Source of the DNA: Syntrophomonas_B sp035447945
GTDB taxonomy: Bacteria > Bacillota > Syntrophomonadia > Syntrophomonadales > Syntrophomonadaceae
DNA length: 64,000 bases
Direction: 5' to 3'
Assembly: GCA_035447945.1 (NCBI GenBank)
Contig: DAOTHZ010000003.1
Span: forward strand, 1 to 64,000
In this document: positions 53,286-62,428 of the stretch, one piece after another
Numbering within the stretch: position 1 is the stretch's first letter
Layout: the number at the start of each line of letters is the position of its first letter
Made by a program: the position numbers and the translations under genes
Notes under the pieces: model-generated
Told to the model about the DNA's origin: nothing
The model's database searches: none
What the model saw: only the letters and a program-made list of their open reading frames with translations

Positions 53286-54353
53286 GTGAGTATTGAAAAC
53301 ATATTGAATTGCGGATCAGTCAAATGGATGGAGAGCCAGGAGGGACAGGATGACATTGTTATCAGCAGCCGCATCCGACTGGCCAGGAATGTCGTTGATC
53401 TGCCATTCCCAATGCGTTTGGATCAGAAATCAGGAGATGAATGCATGCAACGGGTCAAGGCCGTTTGTCAGGAAGAAATGCCGGCGGCCTTGAATACGGT
53501 TGAGTATACAAGCCTGGCTCAATTAAGTATCCTGGATCGAGGCATATTGGCGGAGAAACATTTGATCAGTCCTGGCCATGCAGAATCCGATTCACCTTTT
53601 GGGGCGATTTTGCTGAACCGTGACGGATCGCTGGCAACGATGGTCAATGAAGAAGACCACTTGCGTATCCAATGCTTGCTGCCGGGATTGCAGTTGGCCG
53701 CCGGCTATGAGATGGCTCAGCAAATGGATGATTTTTTGGAAAGCAAGCTGGAATATGCGTTTGATGAACGAAACGGTTATCTGACCTCATGTCCGACCAA
53801 TGTCGGAACCGGGTTGCGGGCTTCCGTTATGTTGCACCTGCCGGCGATGCAAATGACCGGTCAAACCGGTCAAATTCTCCAAACCATTGGACAATTGGGA
53901 ATGACGGTCAGAGGTTTGTATGGAGAAGGTACCCAGGCAACGGGCAATTATTTTCAGATGTCCAATCAGATCACGATGGGACAAAGTGAAGAAGAAATCT
54001 GTAATCACCTGCAGGCAGTTACGGAACAGATCGTTGAACAGGAACACTTGCTCAGAGAGAGATTGAAAATTGATTTGAAATATCAATTGGAAGATAAAAT
54101 TGGCCGGGCACTGGGAATCCTGAACCATGCCCGAATCATAAATTCCACAGAAGCTCTGGCGTTGTTATCCGATTTGCGTTTGGGAATTGATCTGGGCATC
54201 GTGAGCGGGATTCAACTCAATGCTTTGAACCAATTGATTGTTTCCATCCGACCGGCGCATTTGCAAAAGTGTTTTGCCCAGGAGCTTGACCCGCTGCAGA
54301 GGGATATCAAGCGAGCAGAGATCATTCAGGACAAGATCAAAGGGATAAAATAA
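53286..54353 (+). CDS. mcsB: Protein-arginine kinase McsB
   Basis: A 355-residue kinase with a phosphagen-kinase-like catalytic domain: IVISSRIRLARNV near residue 26, NEEDHLRIQ near 121, LTSCPTNVGTGLRASVMLHLP near 163 and RGLYGEGTQATGNYFQ near 209. The C-terminal RDIKRA matches the RDxxRA phospho-arginine binding motif used for allosteric activation. It marks proteins for ClpC-ClpP degradation by phosphorylating arginines. GTG at 53286 with AAGGAGGGG just upstream; the longer frame overlaps mcsA. Confidence 0.95.
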   Translation: MSIENILNCGSVKWMESQEGQDDIVISSRIRLARNVVDLPFPMRLDQKSGDECMQRVKAVCQEEMPAALNTVEYTSLAQLSILDRGILAEKHLISPGHAESDSPFGAILLNRDGSLATMVNEEDHLRIQCLLPGLQLAAGYEMAQQMDDFLESKLEYAFDERNGYLTSCPTNVGTGLRASVMLHLPAMQMTGQTGQILQTIGQLGMTVRGLYGEGTQATGNYFQMSNQITMGQSEEEICNHLQAVTEQIVEQEHLLRERLKIDLKYQLEDKIGRALGILNHARIINSTEALALLSDLRLGIDLGIVSGIQLNALNQLIVSIRPAHLQKCFAQELDPLQRDIKRAEIIQDKIKGIK

Positions 54354-54382
54354 CAAAAGCTTATTTAGCAAGGAGGAAGAAT

Positions 54383-56860
54383 ATGTTTAGAAGATTTACG
54401 CAAAGAGCTAGAAATACGGTTATCCACGCCCAGGAGGAAGCAAGAGAATTGGGGCATCAGGCCATTGGTACGGAACACATTCTGTTGGGTCTGTTACGGG
54501 AAGGTGAAGGAGTTGGGGCCAAAGCTCTTATGAATTTGGGAGTTGATTTGGAAAACGTCCGCGAGGAGATCAAGAAATATATTGGCCAAAATGAAACCGA
54601 CAACCAGGAAGCTGCCAATGATTTGCCCATTACCCCGAGGGTCAAGAAGGTATTCAACAATGCTTTTGATGAAGCCCGCATGCAAGGTGTGAATTATGTA
54701 GGAACAGAGCATCTCCTGCTGGCCATCCTGCGTGAGGAGGAAAGTGTAGCCGGTCAGGTATTGCTTTCCATGGGAGTTCGGCTCGATGATTTGCGGGAAC
54801 AGGTTATTCTGCTTCTGGGCGGTGAGTTTCCCGGCATGATGAACCAGGAGCCCAATCAGGAACCCAGTGTTCCCTCCTCGGGACAGGGGCAAAAAATTCG
54901 TAAAACCAAGAGCAAGACCCCTACCCTGGACGGATATAGTCGGGACTTGACCAAGGATGCGCAGGATGGACGGCTGGATCCGGTGATTGGCCGTGAAGAT
55001 GAGATCGAAAGAGTGTTGCAGATTTTATCCCGGCGGACCAAAAACAATCCTGTCCTGATTGGAGATCCCGGCGTGGGCAAGACAGCGATTGTGGAAGGAC
55101 TGGCGCAGCGAATTTTTGAAAACAAAGTACCGGAAAACCTCAGCCATAAAAGAGTGGTCTCCCTGGATTTGTCGTCAATGATCGCCGGAACCAAATATCG
55201 GGGTGAGTTTGAAGATCGTCTCACCAAGATCGTCAGCGAAATCAAGACGGCCGGTGATGTGATCATTTTTATCGACGAACTCCATACCATTGTTGGTGCC
55301 GGTGCGGCTGAAGGAGCGATCGATGCGGCCAATATTCTCAAGCCTTCGCTGGCGCGGGGTGAATTCCAGTGTATTGGCGCGACTACGCTGAATGAGTATC
55401 GCAAACATATTGAAAAGGATGCTGCTCTTGAAAGAAGGTTTCAGCCGATTCTGGTCGATGAACCCAGCATTGAGGAGAGTATTGAGATTTTGAAAGGGAT
55501 CAGAGATCGTTATGAGGCTCATCATGGGGTGAAAATAAGTGATGAAGCGATAGCCACAGCGGTTAGGCTTTCCAGCCGTTATATTTCTGACCGGTTTTTG
55601 CCGGACAAGGCGATTGATTTGATTGATGAGGCTGCTTCCCGGGTAAGATTGGCCAGTTTTATTCTTCCACCGGAAATCAAGGAATTGGAAGCCCGGATGG
55701 ATGAACTGACGAAAGAAAAGGAAGAAGCTATCAATGCCCAGGAATATGAAAAAGCAGCCCAGTTGCGTGATGAGGAACAACGTCTGCGAGATCAGGTCGA
55801 CAATATGCGCAAGGATTGGGTGGGAAAAAGGAGTACAACTGCTGGAGCCGTTGGGGAAGAGGAGATTACCAACATTATTTCCCGCTGGACCGGCATACCA
55901 GTCAGCAAAATGGCCATGGAGGAGAGCGAGCGGCTGCTGCAGTTGGAAGAAATTCTACATGGCCGGGTGATTGGCCAGGATGAAGCTGTCAAGGCAGTGG
56001 CCCGCGCCGTGCGCAGAGCCCGTGCCGGTCTGAAGAATCCCAAACGCCCTATCGGCTCATTTATCTTTTTAGGGCCCACCGGAGTTGGTAAAACCGAACT
56101 GGCCCGTGCCTTGGCAGAAGCAATGTTTACCAGTGAGGATGCCGTCATTCGTTTGGATATGTCAGAGTATATGGAAAAACATGCGGTGTCCCGTATGATC
56201 GGTTCTCCGCCTGGTTATGTGGGCTATGATGAGGGTGGACAACTGACAGAAAAAGTAAGAAGAAAACCGTATTCGGTAATCCTGTTGGATGAAATTGAAA
56301 AAGCCCATCCTGATGTTTTCAATATTCTGCTGCAAGTCCTGGAAGATGGGCGGATGACTGACGGACAAGGACGAACGGTAGATTTTAGAAATACCATTAT
56401 TATCATGACCTCCAATGTTGGGGTGGAGAATCTGCAGCGCAACAAAGCCATGGGGTTTACCCGGGTGGTTGACGAAGCCGAGGACTACAACCGAATGAAA
56501 GAGAATGTCATGGAACAATTGAAACACACCTTCCGGCCGGAATTTGTAAACCGGATTGATGAACTGATTGTTTTCCAAAGCCTGACCGAGGATGAGCTCA
56601 AGCAGATTGTTGCTCTGCTGCTCAAGGATTTGCGTCAGCGTCTGCAGGACAGCGGGTATTCCCTGGAAATAAGTGAGGAAGCCAGCAAATTGATCTTGAA
56701 GGAAGGCTATGATCCGGCTTATGGTGCCCGACCGCTTAAACGAGCGATCCAAAAATTGGTGGAGGACAGAGTTTCGGAAGAGATCCTGAAGAAATCAATC
56801 AAACCAGGTGACACCATCAAACTTAATGCAGTGCAAGGAGAAATGACGGTAAACGGATAG
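54383..56860 (+). CDS. clpC: ClpC AAA+ unfoldase
   Basis: An 825-residue class I Clp ATPase. Two N-terminal Clp repeats (FTQRARNTVIHAQEEARELG onward, which bind phospho-arginine), first AAA+ module with Walker A GDPGVGKT, a UVR-containing middle domain (NAQEYEKAAQLRDEE), and second AAA+ module with GPTGVGKT. The loop AMGF after TSNVG is the likely ClpP contact. It unfolds McsB-marked proteins for ClpP. ATG start after AAGGAGG. Confidence 0.97.
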   Translation: MFRRFTQRARNTVIHAQEEARELGHQAIGTEHILLGLLREGEGVGAKALMNLGVDLENVREEIKKYIGQNETDNQEAANDLPITPRVKKVFNNAFDEARMQGVNYVGTEHLLLAILREEESVAGQVLLSMGVRLDDLREQVILLLGGEFPGMMNQEPNQEPSVPSSGQGQKIRKTKSKTPTLDGYSRDLTKDAQDGRLDPVIGREDEIERVLQILSRRTKNNPVLIGDPGVGKTAIVEGLAQRIFENKVPENLSHKRVVSLDLSSMIAGTKYRGEFEDRLTKIVSEIKTAGDVIIFIDELHTIVGAGAAEGAIDAANILKPSLARGEFQCIGATTLNEYRKHIEKDAALERRFQPILVDEPSIEESIEILKGIRDRYEAHHGVKISDEAIATAVRLSSRYISDRFLPDKAIDLIDEAASRVRLASFILPPEIKELEARMDELTKEKEEAINAQEYEKAAQLRDEEQRLRDQVDNMRKDWVGKRSTTAGAVGEEEITNIISRWTGIPVSKMAMEESERLLQLEEILHGRVIGQDEAVKAVARAVRRARAGLKNPKRPIGSFIFLGPTGVGKTELARALAEAMFTSEDAVIRLDMSEYMEKHAVSRMIGSPPGYVGYDEGGQLTEKVRRKPYSVILLDEIEKAHPDVFNILLQVLEDGRMTDGQGRTVDFRNTIIIMTSNVGVENLQRNKAMGFTRVVDEAEDYNRMKENVMEQLKHTFRPEFVNRIDELIVFQSLTEDELKQIVALLLKDLRQRLQDSGYSLEISEEASKLILKEGYDPAYGARPLKRAIQKLVEDRVSEEILKKSIKPGDTIKLNAVQGEMTVNG

Positions 56861-56958
56861 AAAAATCAAATATTTTTGTTGGTATTACTGCCATTTTATA
56901 GAATAATGTTGACCATTAAATAGATAAAGAGATTATAATATAGAGAAAAGGGAAAATT

Positions 56959-58314
56959 ATGGCTAAAGCACTGAGTAAATTTGTCTGCCGCGATTGTGGT
57001 TTCGAGACGGCCAAGTGGTTGGGTAAATGCCCCGGTTGTGGGGCATGGAACAGCTTGTTGGAAGAGCGTACTGCACCTGCGGGTAAATCACGGGCGATTC
57101 GCACGATCGAGGCGTTGGCTCTAAACTCCATTCCGCAGACGCAGGTATACCGTTTTTCCAGCGGGATGAATGAATTTGATCGCGTGCTGGGAGGAGGAAT
57201 GGTCCCGGGTTCGCTGGTTCTGCTCGGCGGGGATCCCGGGATTGGCAAGTCAACCTTGCTCTTGCAGGTGGCTGATAATCTGGCACAACTGGGTCGCAAA
57301 GTGCTCTATCTCTCAGGCGAGGAATCCCCGTTGCAGATCCGTCTGCGATCGGTGCGGCTGGGGATAGAAACAGACCGGATTTACTTGCTGAATGAGCAGA
57401 ATCTCGATTTGTTGGACAGCTATTTGACCGAGATCGATCCTGATCTGGTGATTATTGATTCGATTCAGACGGTTTACTGTGAGTCATTGAGCTCAATTCC
57501 CGGAAGTGTTTCCCAATTGCGGGAATGTACAGCCAAATTAATGACCATGGCCAAACACAGCCAGCGGGTGTTTATCCTGGTGGGCCATGTTACCAAGGAT
57601 GGGGCATTGGCTGGACCGAAAGTTCTTGAACACATGGTCGATGTTGTCGTTTATTTTGAAGGCGAAAAAAATTATTCTTTTCGTATTCTGCGCGGGGTAA
57701 AGAATCGCTTTGGTCCCACGGATGAAATAGGATTGCTGGAGATGAGCGGGCAGGGTTTAATGGAAGTTTTGGATCCTGCCCAGATATTCTTAAACACCAA
57801 TGAGCCGCCTGCCGGGGGATCAGCTGTGGTCGCCAGTTATGAAGGCAGTCGTCCTTTGCTGATTGAGATTCAAGCCTTGGTTGCTCTTTCCGGGCCCGGT
57901 TATGCCAGACGCATGGCCTCCGGCGTCGATCAAAACCGACTGGCGCTAATCATTGCCGTATTGGAAAAGAAATGGGGCCTCAATCTATCTGCCTATGATG
58001 TTTATCTCAAAGTGACCGGAGGCGTTTTTATCAAAGATCCATCAGTCGATTTAGGGATTGCAGCGGCTATCCTGTCGAGTTTTAAAGAGATACCGCTGCC
58101 CCGTGACATGGTGTTTTTAGGGGAAATTGGTCTGTCCGGAGATATTCGCTCCGTCCCTTTTCTCGATAACCGCTTGAAAGAAGCAAATAAAATGGGTTTT
58201 CATCAGGTTGTCCTGCCTTTCGGGGGAGTTAAATCCGGTTGGGAAGAAACCGGTTTGCATATACAGGGTATCCGCAACCTGGATCAATTGCTAGAAATCA
58301 TTATGGAGGGATAA
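56959..58314 (+). CDS. radA: DNA repair protein RadA/Sms
   Basis: A 451-residue RecA-like helicase/ATPase for recombination intermediates. N-terminal zinc finger (CRDC and CPGC at about 9-30), Walker A GGDPGIGKST near 93, the KNRFG motif near 253 and a C-terminal Lon-protease-like domain. ATG start. Order clpC-radA-disA is the Bacillus order. Confidence 0.96.
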   Translation: MAKALSKFVCRDCGFETAKWLGKCPGCGAWNSLLEERTAPAGKSRAIRTIEALALNSIPQTQVYRFSSGMNEFDRVLGGGMVPGSLVLLGGDPGIGKSTLLLQVADNLAQLGRKVLYLSGEESPLQIRLRSVRLGIETDRIYLLNEQNLDLLDSYLTEIDPDLVIIDSIQTVYCESLSSIPGSVSQLRECTAKLMTMAKHSQRVFILVGHVTKDGALAGPKVLEHMVDVVVYFEGEKNYSFRILRGVKNRFGPTDEIGLLEMSGQGLMEVLDPAQIFLNTNEPPAGGSAVVASYEGSRPLLIEIQALVALSGPGYARRMASGVDQNRLALIIAVLEKKWGLNLSAYDVYLKVTGGVFIKDPSVDLGIAAAILSSFKEIPLPRDMVFLGEIGLSGDIRSVPFLDNRLKEANKMGFHQVVLPFGGVKSGWEETGLHIQGIRNLDQLLEIIMEG

Positions 58315-58316
58315 AC

Positions 58317-59390
58317 TTGGCAGAAGATATCAATCGAACCAATTTCCGCAAGTCATTAAAACTGCTTGCCCCAGGAACGATTTTTCGCGTCGGCATTGAA
58401 AATGTCCTGCAGGCCAATACCGGAGGTTTGATTGTAGTGGGAGATTCTCCTGAACTAATGAGCCTGGTAAGCGGCGGTTTCAAGATCGACTGTGAGTTTA
58501 CCCCTTCGCGTTTGTATGAACTGGCCAAAATGGATGGAGCGATCATCACCAATCATGATGCAAGCCGGATCATTCAGGCCAATGCGCAATTGGATCCCAA
58601 CCCCAATCTTCCTACGCGGGAAACGGGTATTCGCCATCGTACAGCAGAGCGGATCGCCCAACAAACAGGCATGCTGGTCGTAGCTATTTCCCAGAGGCGA
58701 AGTGTGGTTACCCTTTATCAAGGAAATACGGTTTTTCGTTTGCGTGACATGGCTTCCATTCTGGTGAAAGCCAACCAGGCTTTACAAACCCTCGAAAAAT
58801 ATCGCAATGTATTGATCCGTGAACTGTCCCACTTGGGAGGAATGGAATTTGAAGATGTGGTAACAGTTGCAGAAGTATGCGGGGTCTTGCATCGTTGCAT
58901 CAGAGTTTTAAATATTGCCGAGGAAATAGAGAATTACATAGCAGAGTTGGGCAGTGAGGGACGACTGGTTAAAATGCAGCTTGATGAATTGGTCGTCAAT
59001 GTTCGAGAAGAAGCGATTCTCATTATAAAGGATTACTCCCATACGCCGGATAAGAGTCCGCAGGAGTTGTTAAATACGATTTTACGTGCATTTGAGGAAG
59101 AAATATCAGATTCTGTTTTTATTGCCCGGATTCTTTCCCTGGGAACGACCAGCAGTCATTTGGAACAGATGATTTCTCCCCGCGGCTATCGGATGCTCAA
59201 TAAAATCCCACGGATACCGCTTTCGATCATTGATAATCTGGTGGAAAAGTTCAATATGCTGAAATATATTTTGCCGGCTACCATTGAGGAACTGGATGAT
59301 GTTGAAGGGATTGGCGAAGTCCGTGCACGGTCGATCAAGAATGGTCTGCTGCGTATGCAGGAGCAGATTATGCCGGAGTACCTGGTTTAG
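58317..59390 (+). CDS. disA: DNA integrity scanning diadenylate cyclase DisA
   Basis: A 357-residue octameric enzyme making c-di-AMP from two ATP while scanning DNA. The DAC domain has DGA (in KMDGAIITNHD near residue 78) and RHR (GIRHRTAERIA near 107); a helical spine and C-terminal HhH domain (LDDVEGIGEVRARSI) follow. TTG at 58317 lies two bases after the radA stop with GGAGGG upstream; the open frame runs back into radA. Confidence 0.95.
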   Translation: MAEDINRTNFRKSLKLLAPGTIFRVGIENVLQANTGGLIVVGDSPELMSLVSGGFKIDCEFTPSRLYELAKMDGAIITNHDASRIIQANAQLDPNPNLPTRETGIRHRTAERIAQQTGMLVVAISQRRSVVTLYQGNTVFRLRDMASILVKANQALQTLEKYRNVLIRELSHLGGMEFEDVVTVAEVCGVLHRCIRVLNIAEEIENYIAELGSEGRLVKMQLDELVVNVREEAILIIKDYSHTPDKSPQELLNTILRAFEEEISDSVFIARILSLGTTSSHLEQMISPRGYRMLNKIPRIPLSIIDNLVEKFNMLKYILPATIEELDDVEGIGEVRARSIKNGLLRMQEQIMPEYLV

Positions 59391-59420
59391 TTTTCGCTGC
59401 CAATCAAAGCAAGCCAATCA

Positions 59421-59454
59421 AAAAGGCCCATATCATTTTGATATGGGCCTTTAT
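59421..59454. terminator. Terminator after disA
   Basis: A long stem, AAAGGCCCATATCA and TGATATGGGCCTTT, with a 3-base loop and T-rich ends on both strands. It ends disA and the convergent small gene at 59472. Confidence 0.88.
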
Positions 59455-59471
59455 TGTTGAGCCGCTGGGAA

Positions 59472-59870
59472 TTATCTTAAATTGTAAATGCCTAATGCTT
59501 CAGCTTCCTTGTATTCATTGATGAATACATCATAGAGATTGATATCCAATGTATTGCATAACGCAGCCGTATAAAAAAGCAACTTGCCCAACTCACTGAC
59601 AACCACTTCCCGGCATTGCTGACAAAGTTGGCCGCGCAAATGATTATCCAAATAAGATTTTAATTCACTTATGGATTCGATATTATCAGGTAACTGTATC
59701 TTTTTTGCTTCTACTGTAACGCATCCACAGTCGGTAACTGCTTTTATGACAGAACGATTTACCCGGCAAGTCGCTTCGTTGAGTTTGGAGGTTACGTCCA
59801 AAACACTATGATGGCGAATCAGGAGATTATCAACGGTGTTCTGGAACTCATCACAAATCAGGTCCTTCAT
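59472..59870 (-). CDS. Small DUF1573-like protein, function unknown
   Basis: A 132-residue cytosolic protein. It begins MKDLICDEFQNTVDNLLIRH, contains a CGC motif near residue 49 and a CQQC pair near 88, so metal binding is possible. Similar proteins near disA in related Clostridia are labelled DUF1573 as far as I recall. The C-terminal part (VSELGKLLFYTAALCNTLDI) resembles a helix of MazG-like pyrophosphatases, an impression only. ATG start. Only minus-strand gene in this region. Confidence 0.6.
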   Translation of the reverse strand: MKDLICDEFQNTVDNLLIRHHSVLDVTSKLNEATCRVNRSVIKAVTDCGCVTVEAKKIQLPDNIESISELKSYLDNHLRGQLCQQCREVVVSELGKLLFYTAALCNTLDINLYDVFINEYKEAEALGIYNLR

Positions 59871-60117
59871 AAAGAGGTTTCGCCCCTTTTCATTGTGGCT
59901 TTTTATCAGTATAGCCCTGTTGTTGAAACTTTGTCAATTGAGGAAGTCCATCATAATTCTTGCCTTGCGGCCGTTCTTCGTCTTATAGCTCCAACAAATA
60001 CCATCTTTTCATCATCACCTGCAGAAATCGTCTGAGAGAATCATGTTTAAAACCCCCTTGGGGAGATCGGTATAATTTTCCTAATTTACCCCCACAATAA
60101 TAGTTGGAGGTGTATTT

Positions 60118-61230
60118 ATGTATAAGCGGTTATTGTTAGGTGTATTGCTATTATTCTCCTTGGTTTTAGGTATGTGGATCAGTTCTTTGGCTGATCAATT
60201 CTTGCATTTGCCTGTCCTCTGGCAGGCAACGGTTGGTGTAGCTGCAACAGGAATGCTCTATGTACTGCTACAATTGATACTCCATATGGCCGGCCATGGC
60301 ATCAGCAAGTTTAACCACGTGCTGGACAATACTTCCCTGGAAATGCTGTTGGGCGGGTTGCTTGGCCTTACGGCAGGTTTGTTGCTGGGATTGCTTACCG
60401 GTTACCCGCTTGCCTTGCTCAGTGAGTTGGGGGGGTATCTGACGTTAGGCATATTCATGCTTTGTGGTTATTGGGGGTTGCGAACAGGAATCCACAGAGC
60501 GCAGGAGATATGGCAGTTATTGCCGTTGAGCCGGATTTCACATAAACCCTTGTCAGACTCCTGTGGCAGTTGTAAAGTGATTGATACCAGTGCGATTATT
60601 GATGGCCGCATCTATGATGTTGCTTTAAGCAAATTTCTGGAAGGAAATTTGCTGGTTCCCTTGTTTGTAGTTGAAGAACTTCAACATATTGCTGATTCAT
60701 CAGACAGCCTCCGGCGAGGCAAGGGGCGCCGGGGGCTGGAACTATTGTCTAAAATGAATCAGCACGCGGATATAAAAATTGATATAATTGAAACGGATAT
60801 CCCGGAAGAAAAAGAAGTTGACATGAAACTCATCAAGCTTTGCAAGCAAATGAATGCCAGCATCATAACCAATGATTATAACCTTAACAAGGTGGCTGAA
60901 TTGCAGGGAATTACTGTCTTGAATATCAATGAATTGACCAATGCAGTTAAAGTTGTGGTTTATCCGGGAGAAACCATGTCGATTAATGTTCTCAAGGCTG
61001 GGCGGGAACCCGGTCAAGGGGTTGGCTATTTGGAAGACGGGACCATGGTCGTAGTAGAGGATGCTCAGCATGAACTAGGCAACAGCCTGGAAGTCTTGGT
61101 GACAAGTGTCTTTCAGACCGCAGCTGGTCGTATGATCTTTACCCGCAAGATCAAAGAAGAAGAAACGGCGATGGAAAGCAACCTTGTATTGCCCAATGTT
61201 AAATCGCAAGAGGTGAATTTGTATGGCTGA
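60118..61230 (+). CDS. yacL: YacL-like PIN-TRAM membrane protein
   Basis: A 370-residue protein with about four N-terminal membrane helices (to about residue 135), a PIN domain (VIDTSAIIDGRIYD near 153 and IITNDYNLNKVAE near 251 carry the acidic metal ligands) and a C-terminal TRAM domain (GETMSINVLKAGREPGQGVG). PIN domains are usually ribonucleases; the target here is unknown. ATG start after GGAGGTG; TATAAT at 60071-60076 may be its -10 box. Overlaps ispD by eight bases. Confidence 0.9.
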   Translation: MYKRLLLGVLLLFSLVLGMWISSLADQFLHLPVLWQATVGVAATGMLYVLLQLILHMAGHGISKFNHVLDNTSLEMLLGGLLGLTAGLLLGLLTGYPLALLSELGGYLTLGIFMLCGYWGLRTGIHRAQEIWQLLPLSRISHKPLSDSCGSCKVIDTSAIIDGRIYDVALSKFLEGNLLVPLFVVEELQHIADSSDSLRRGKGRRGLELLSKMNQHADIKIDIIETDIPEEKEVDMKLIKLCKQMNASIITNDYNLNKVAELQGITVLNINELTNAVKVVVYPGETMSINVLKAGREPGQGVGYLEDGTMVVVEDAQHELGNSLEVLVTSVFQTAAGRMIFTRKIKEEETAMESNLVLPNVKSQEVNLYG

Positions 61231-61918
61231 CAACCTGAGGGTTGTTATTGCGGCTGCCGGGCAAGGAAGCCGTATGGGGTCCAAGACCAACAAACAATTT
61301 ATAATGTTGAACCATAAACCGGTGATTGCCTATTCGTTGGATTTCTTCGAAAGGCATAACGCAGTGGATGAAATTGTGGTTGTTACCAGTGCCAGGGAGC
61401 TTGAGTATTGCCGCGATGAAATAATTGCCAGGAACAAGTACCAAAAGGTTTCGGCGGTCCTGGCCGGGGGGCAGGAAAGGCAGGATTCCGTATGGGCAGC
61501 GCTGCAATATCTAGCCCGGGATACGGATTACGTAGCAGTGCATGATGGGGCGCGCCCATTGCTGTCCACTGACGTGCTGAACCGACTGCTGGAAGCAGCC
61601 GAAGATTGGGGAGCAGCCATACCTGGTGTACCCAGTCGTGATACGGTAAAAATGATCAACAAGGATTCATTTGTGCGCCAGACACTCGATCGAAGTGTTG
61701 TCTATAGCATTCAAACTCCCCAGGTGTTTAAGTTCAAGGAATTATATACTGCTTACAAGTATGCGGAAGAAGAAGACTTTTATGCGACCGATGATGCCGC
61801 CCTATTCGAAAAATACATCGGCCAGGTAAAAGTGGTGGAAGGCAGTTATGACAATATCAAAATTACTACGCCCCTTGACCTCGTTTTTGTGCAGACCCTG
61901 CTGAACCGGATGGATTGA
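61223..61918 (+). CDS. ispD: 2-C-methyl-D-erythritol 4-phosphate cytidylyltransferase
   Basis: A 231-residue enzyme of the non-mevalonate isoprenoid pathway. The CTP-binding AAAGQGSRMGSKTNKQF is at the N terminus; VHDGARPL near 111 and TPQVFKF are present. It overlaps yacL by eight bases, and ispF, a later step of the same pathway, follows. Confidence 0.95.
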   Translation: MADNLRVVIAAAGQGSRMGSKTNKQFIMLNHKPVIAYSLDFFERHNAVDEIVVVTSARELEYCRDEIIARNKYQKVSAVLAGGQERQDSVWAALQYLARDTDYVAVHDGARPLLSTDVLNRLLEAAEDWGAAIPGVPSRDTVKMINKDSFVRQTLDRSVVYSIQTPQVFKFKELYTAYKYAEEEDFYATDDAALFEKYIGQVKVVEGSYDNIKITTPLDLVFVQTLLNRMD

Positions 61919-61936
61919 CAGAGGGGAGAAAAAGCT

Positions 61937-62416
61937 ATGCGAATCGGGAGCGGATATGATGTACATCGTCTTGTGGAAGGTCGAAGGCTGATCCTGGGGG
62001 GAGTGGAGATACCTTTTTCCCGAGGTCTGCTAGGGCATTCAGACGCAGATGTCCTGCTGCATGCTATCTGTGATGCTTTGTTGGGCGCTGCGGCTTTGGG
62101 GGACATTGGGCAGCACTTTCCGGATACGAGTGAGGAATTCAAGGATATTGACAGCCGGGTTTTGCTGTGCAGGGTCGGCAACCTGCTCCGAGACCGCGGC
62201 TGGAGGATCGAAAACATTGACACTATCTTGATTGCCCAGGCACCCAGGCTGGCTGCCTATCTGCCCGCCATGTGCCGCAATATTGCAAAGACCCTGAACA
62301 TGGAATCGGATCAGGTAAATGTCAAAGCAACCACTACCGAAGGGTTGGGTTGGGAAGGTCAGGGAGAGGGAATTGCCGCGCAGGCAGTAGTATTGATTGA
62401 CAAAGGCAAGGATTAG
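61937..62416 (+). CDS. ispF: 2-C-methyl-D-erythritol 2,4-cyclodiphosphate synthase
   Basis: A 159-residue trimeric zinc enzyme. The N-terminal GSGYDVHRL supplies zinc ligands, GHSDADVLLHAICDALLGA is intact and KATTTEGLGWEGQGEGIAA binds nucleotide. It cyclises the CDP-methylerythritol phosphate intermediate. ATG start after GAGGGGAG, 18 bases after ispD. Confidence 0.96.
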   Translation: MRIGSGYDVHRLVEGRRLILGGVEIPFSRGLLGHSDADVLLHAICDALLGAAALGDIGQHFPDTSEEFKDIDSRVLLCRVGNLLRDRGWRIENIDTILIAQAPRLAAYLPAMCRNIAKTLNMESDQVNVKATTTEGLGWEGQGEGIAAQAVVLIDKGKD

Positions 62417-62428
62417 GGAGGAGACATT

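Noticed and set aside
59808..60035. 75-codon plus-strand frame overlapping the DUF1573-like gene
   Set aside because: Its first part is antisense to the better-supported minus-strand gene and the rest has no protein-like features.
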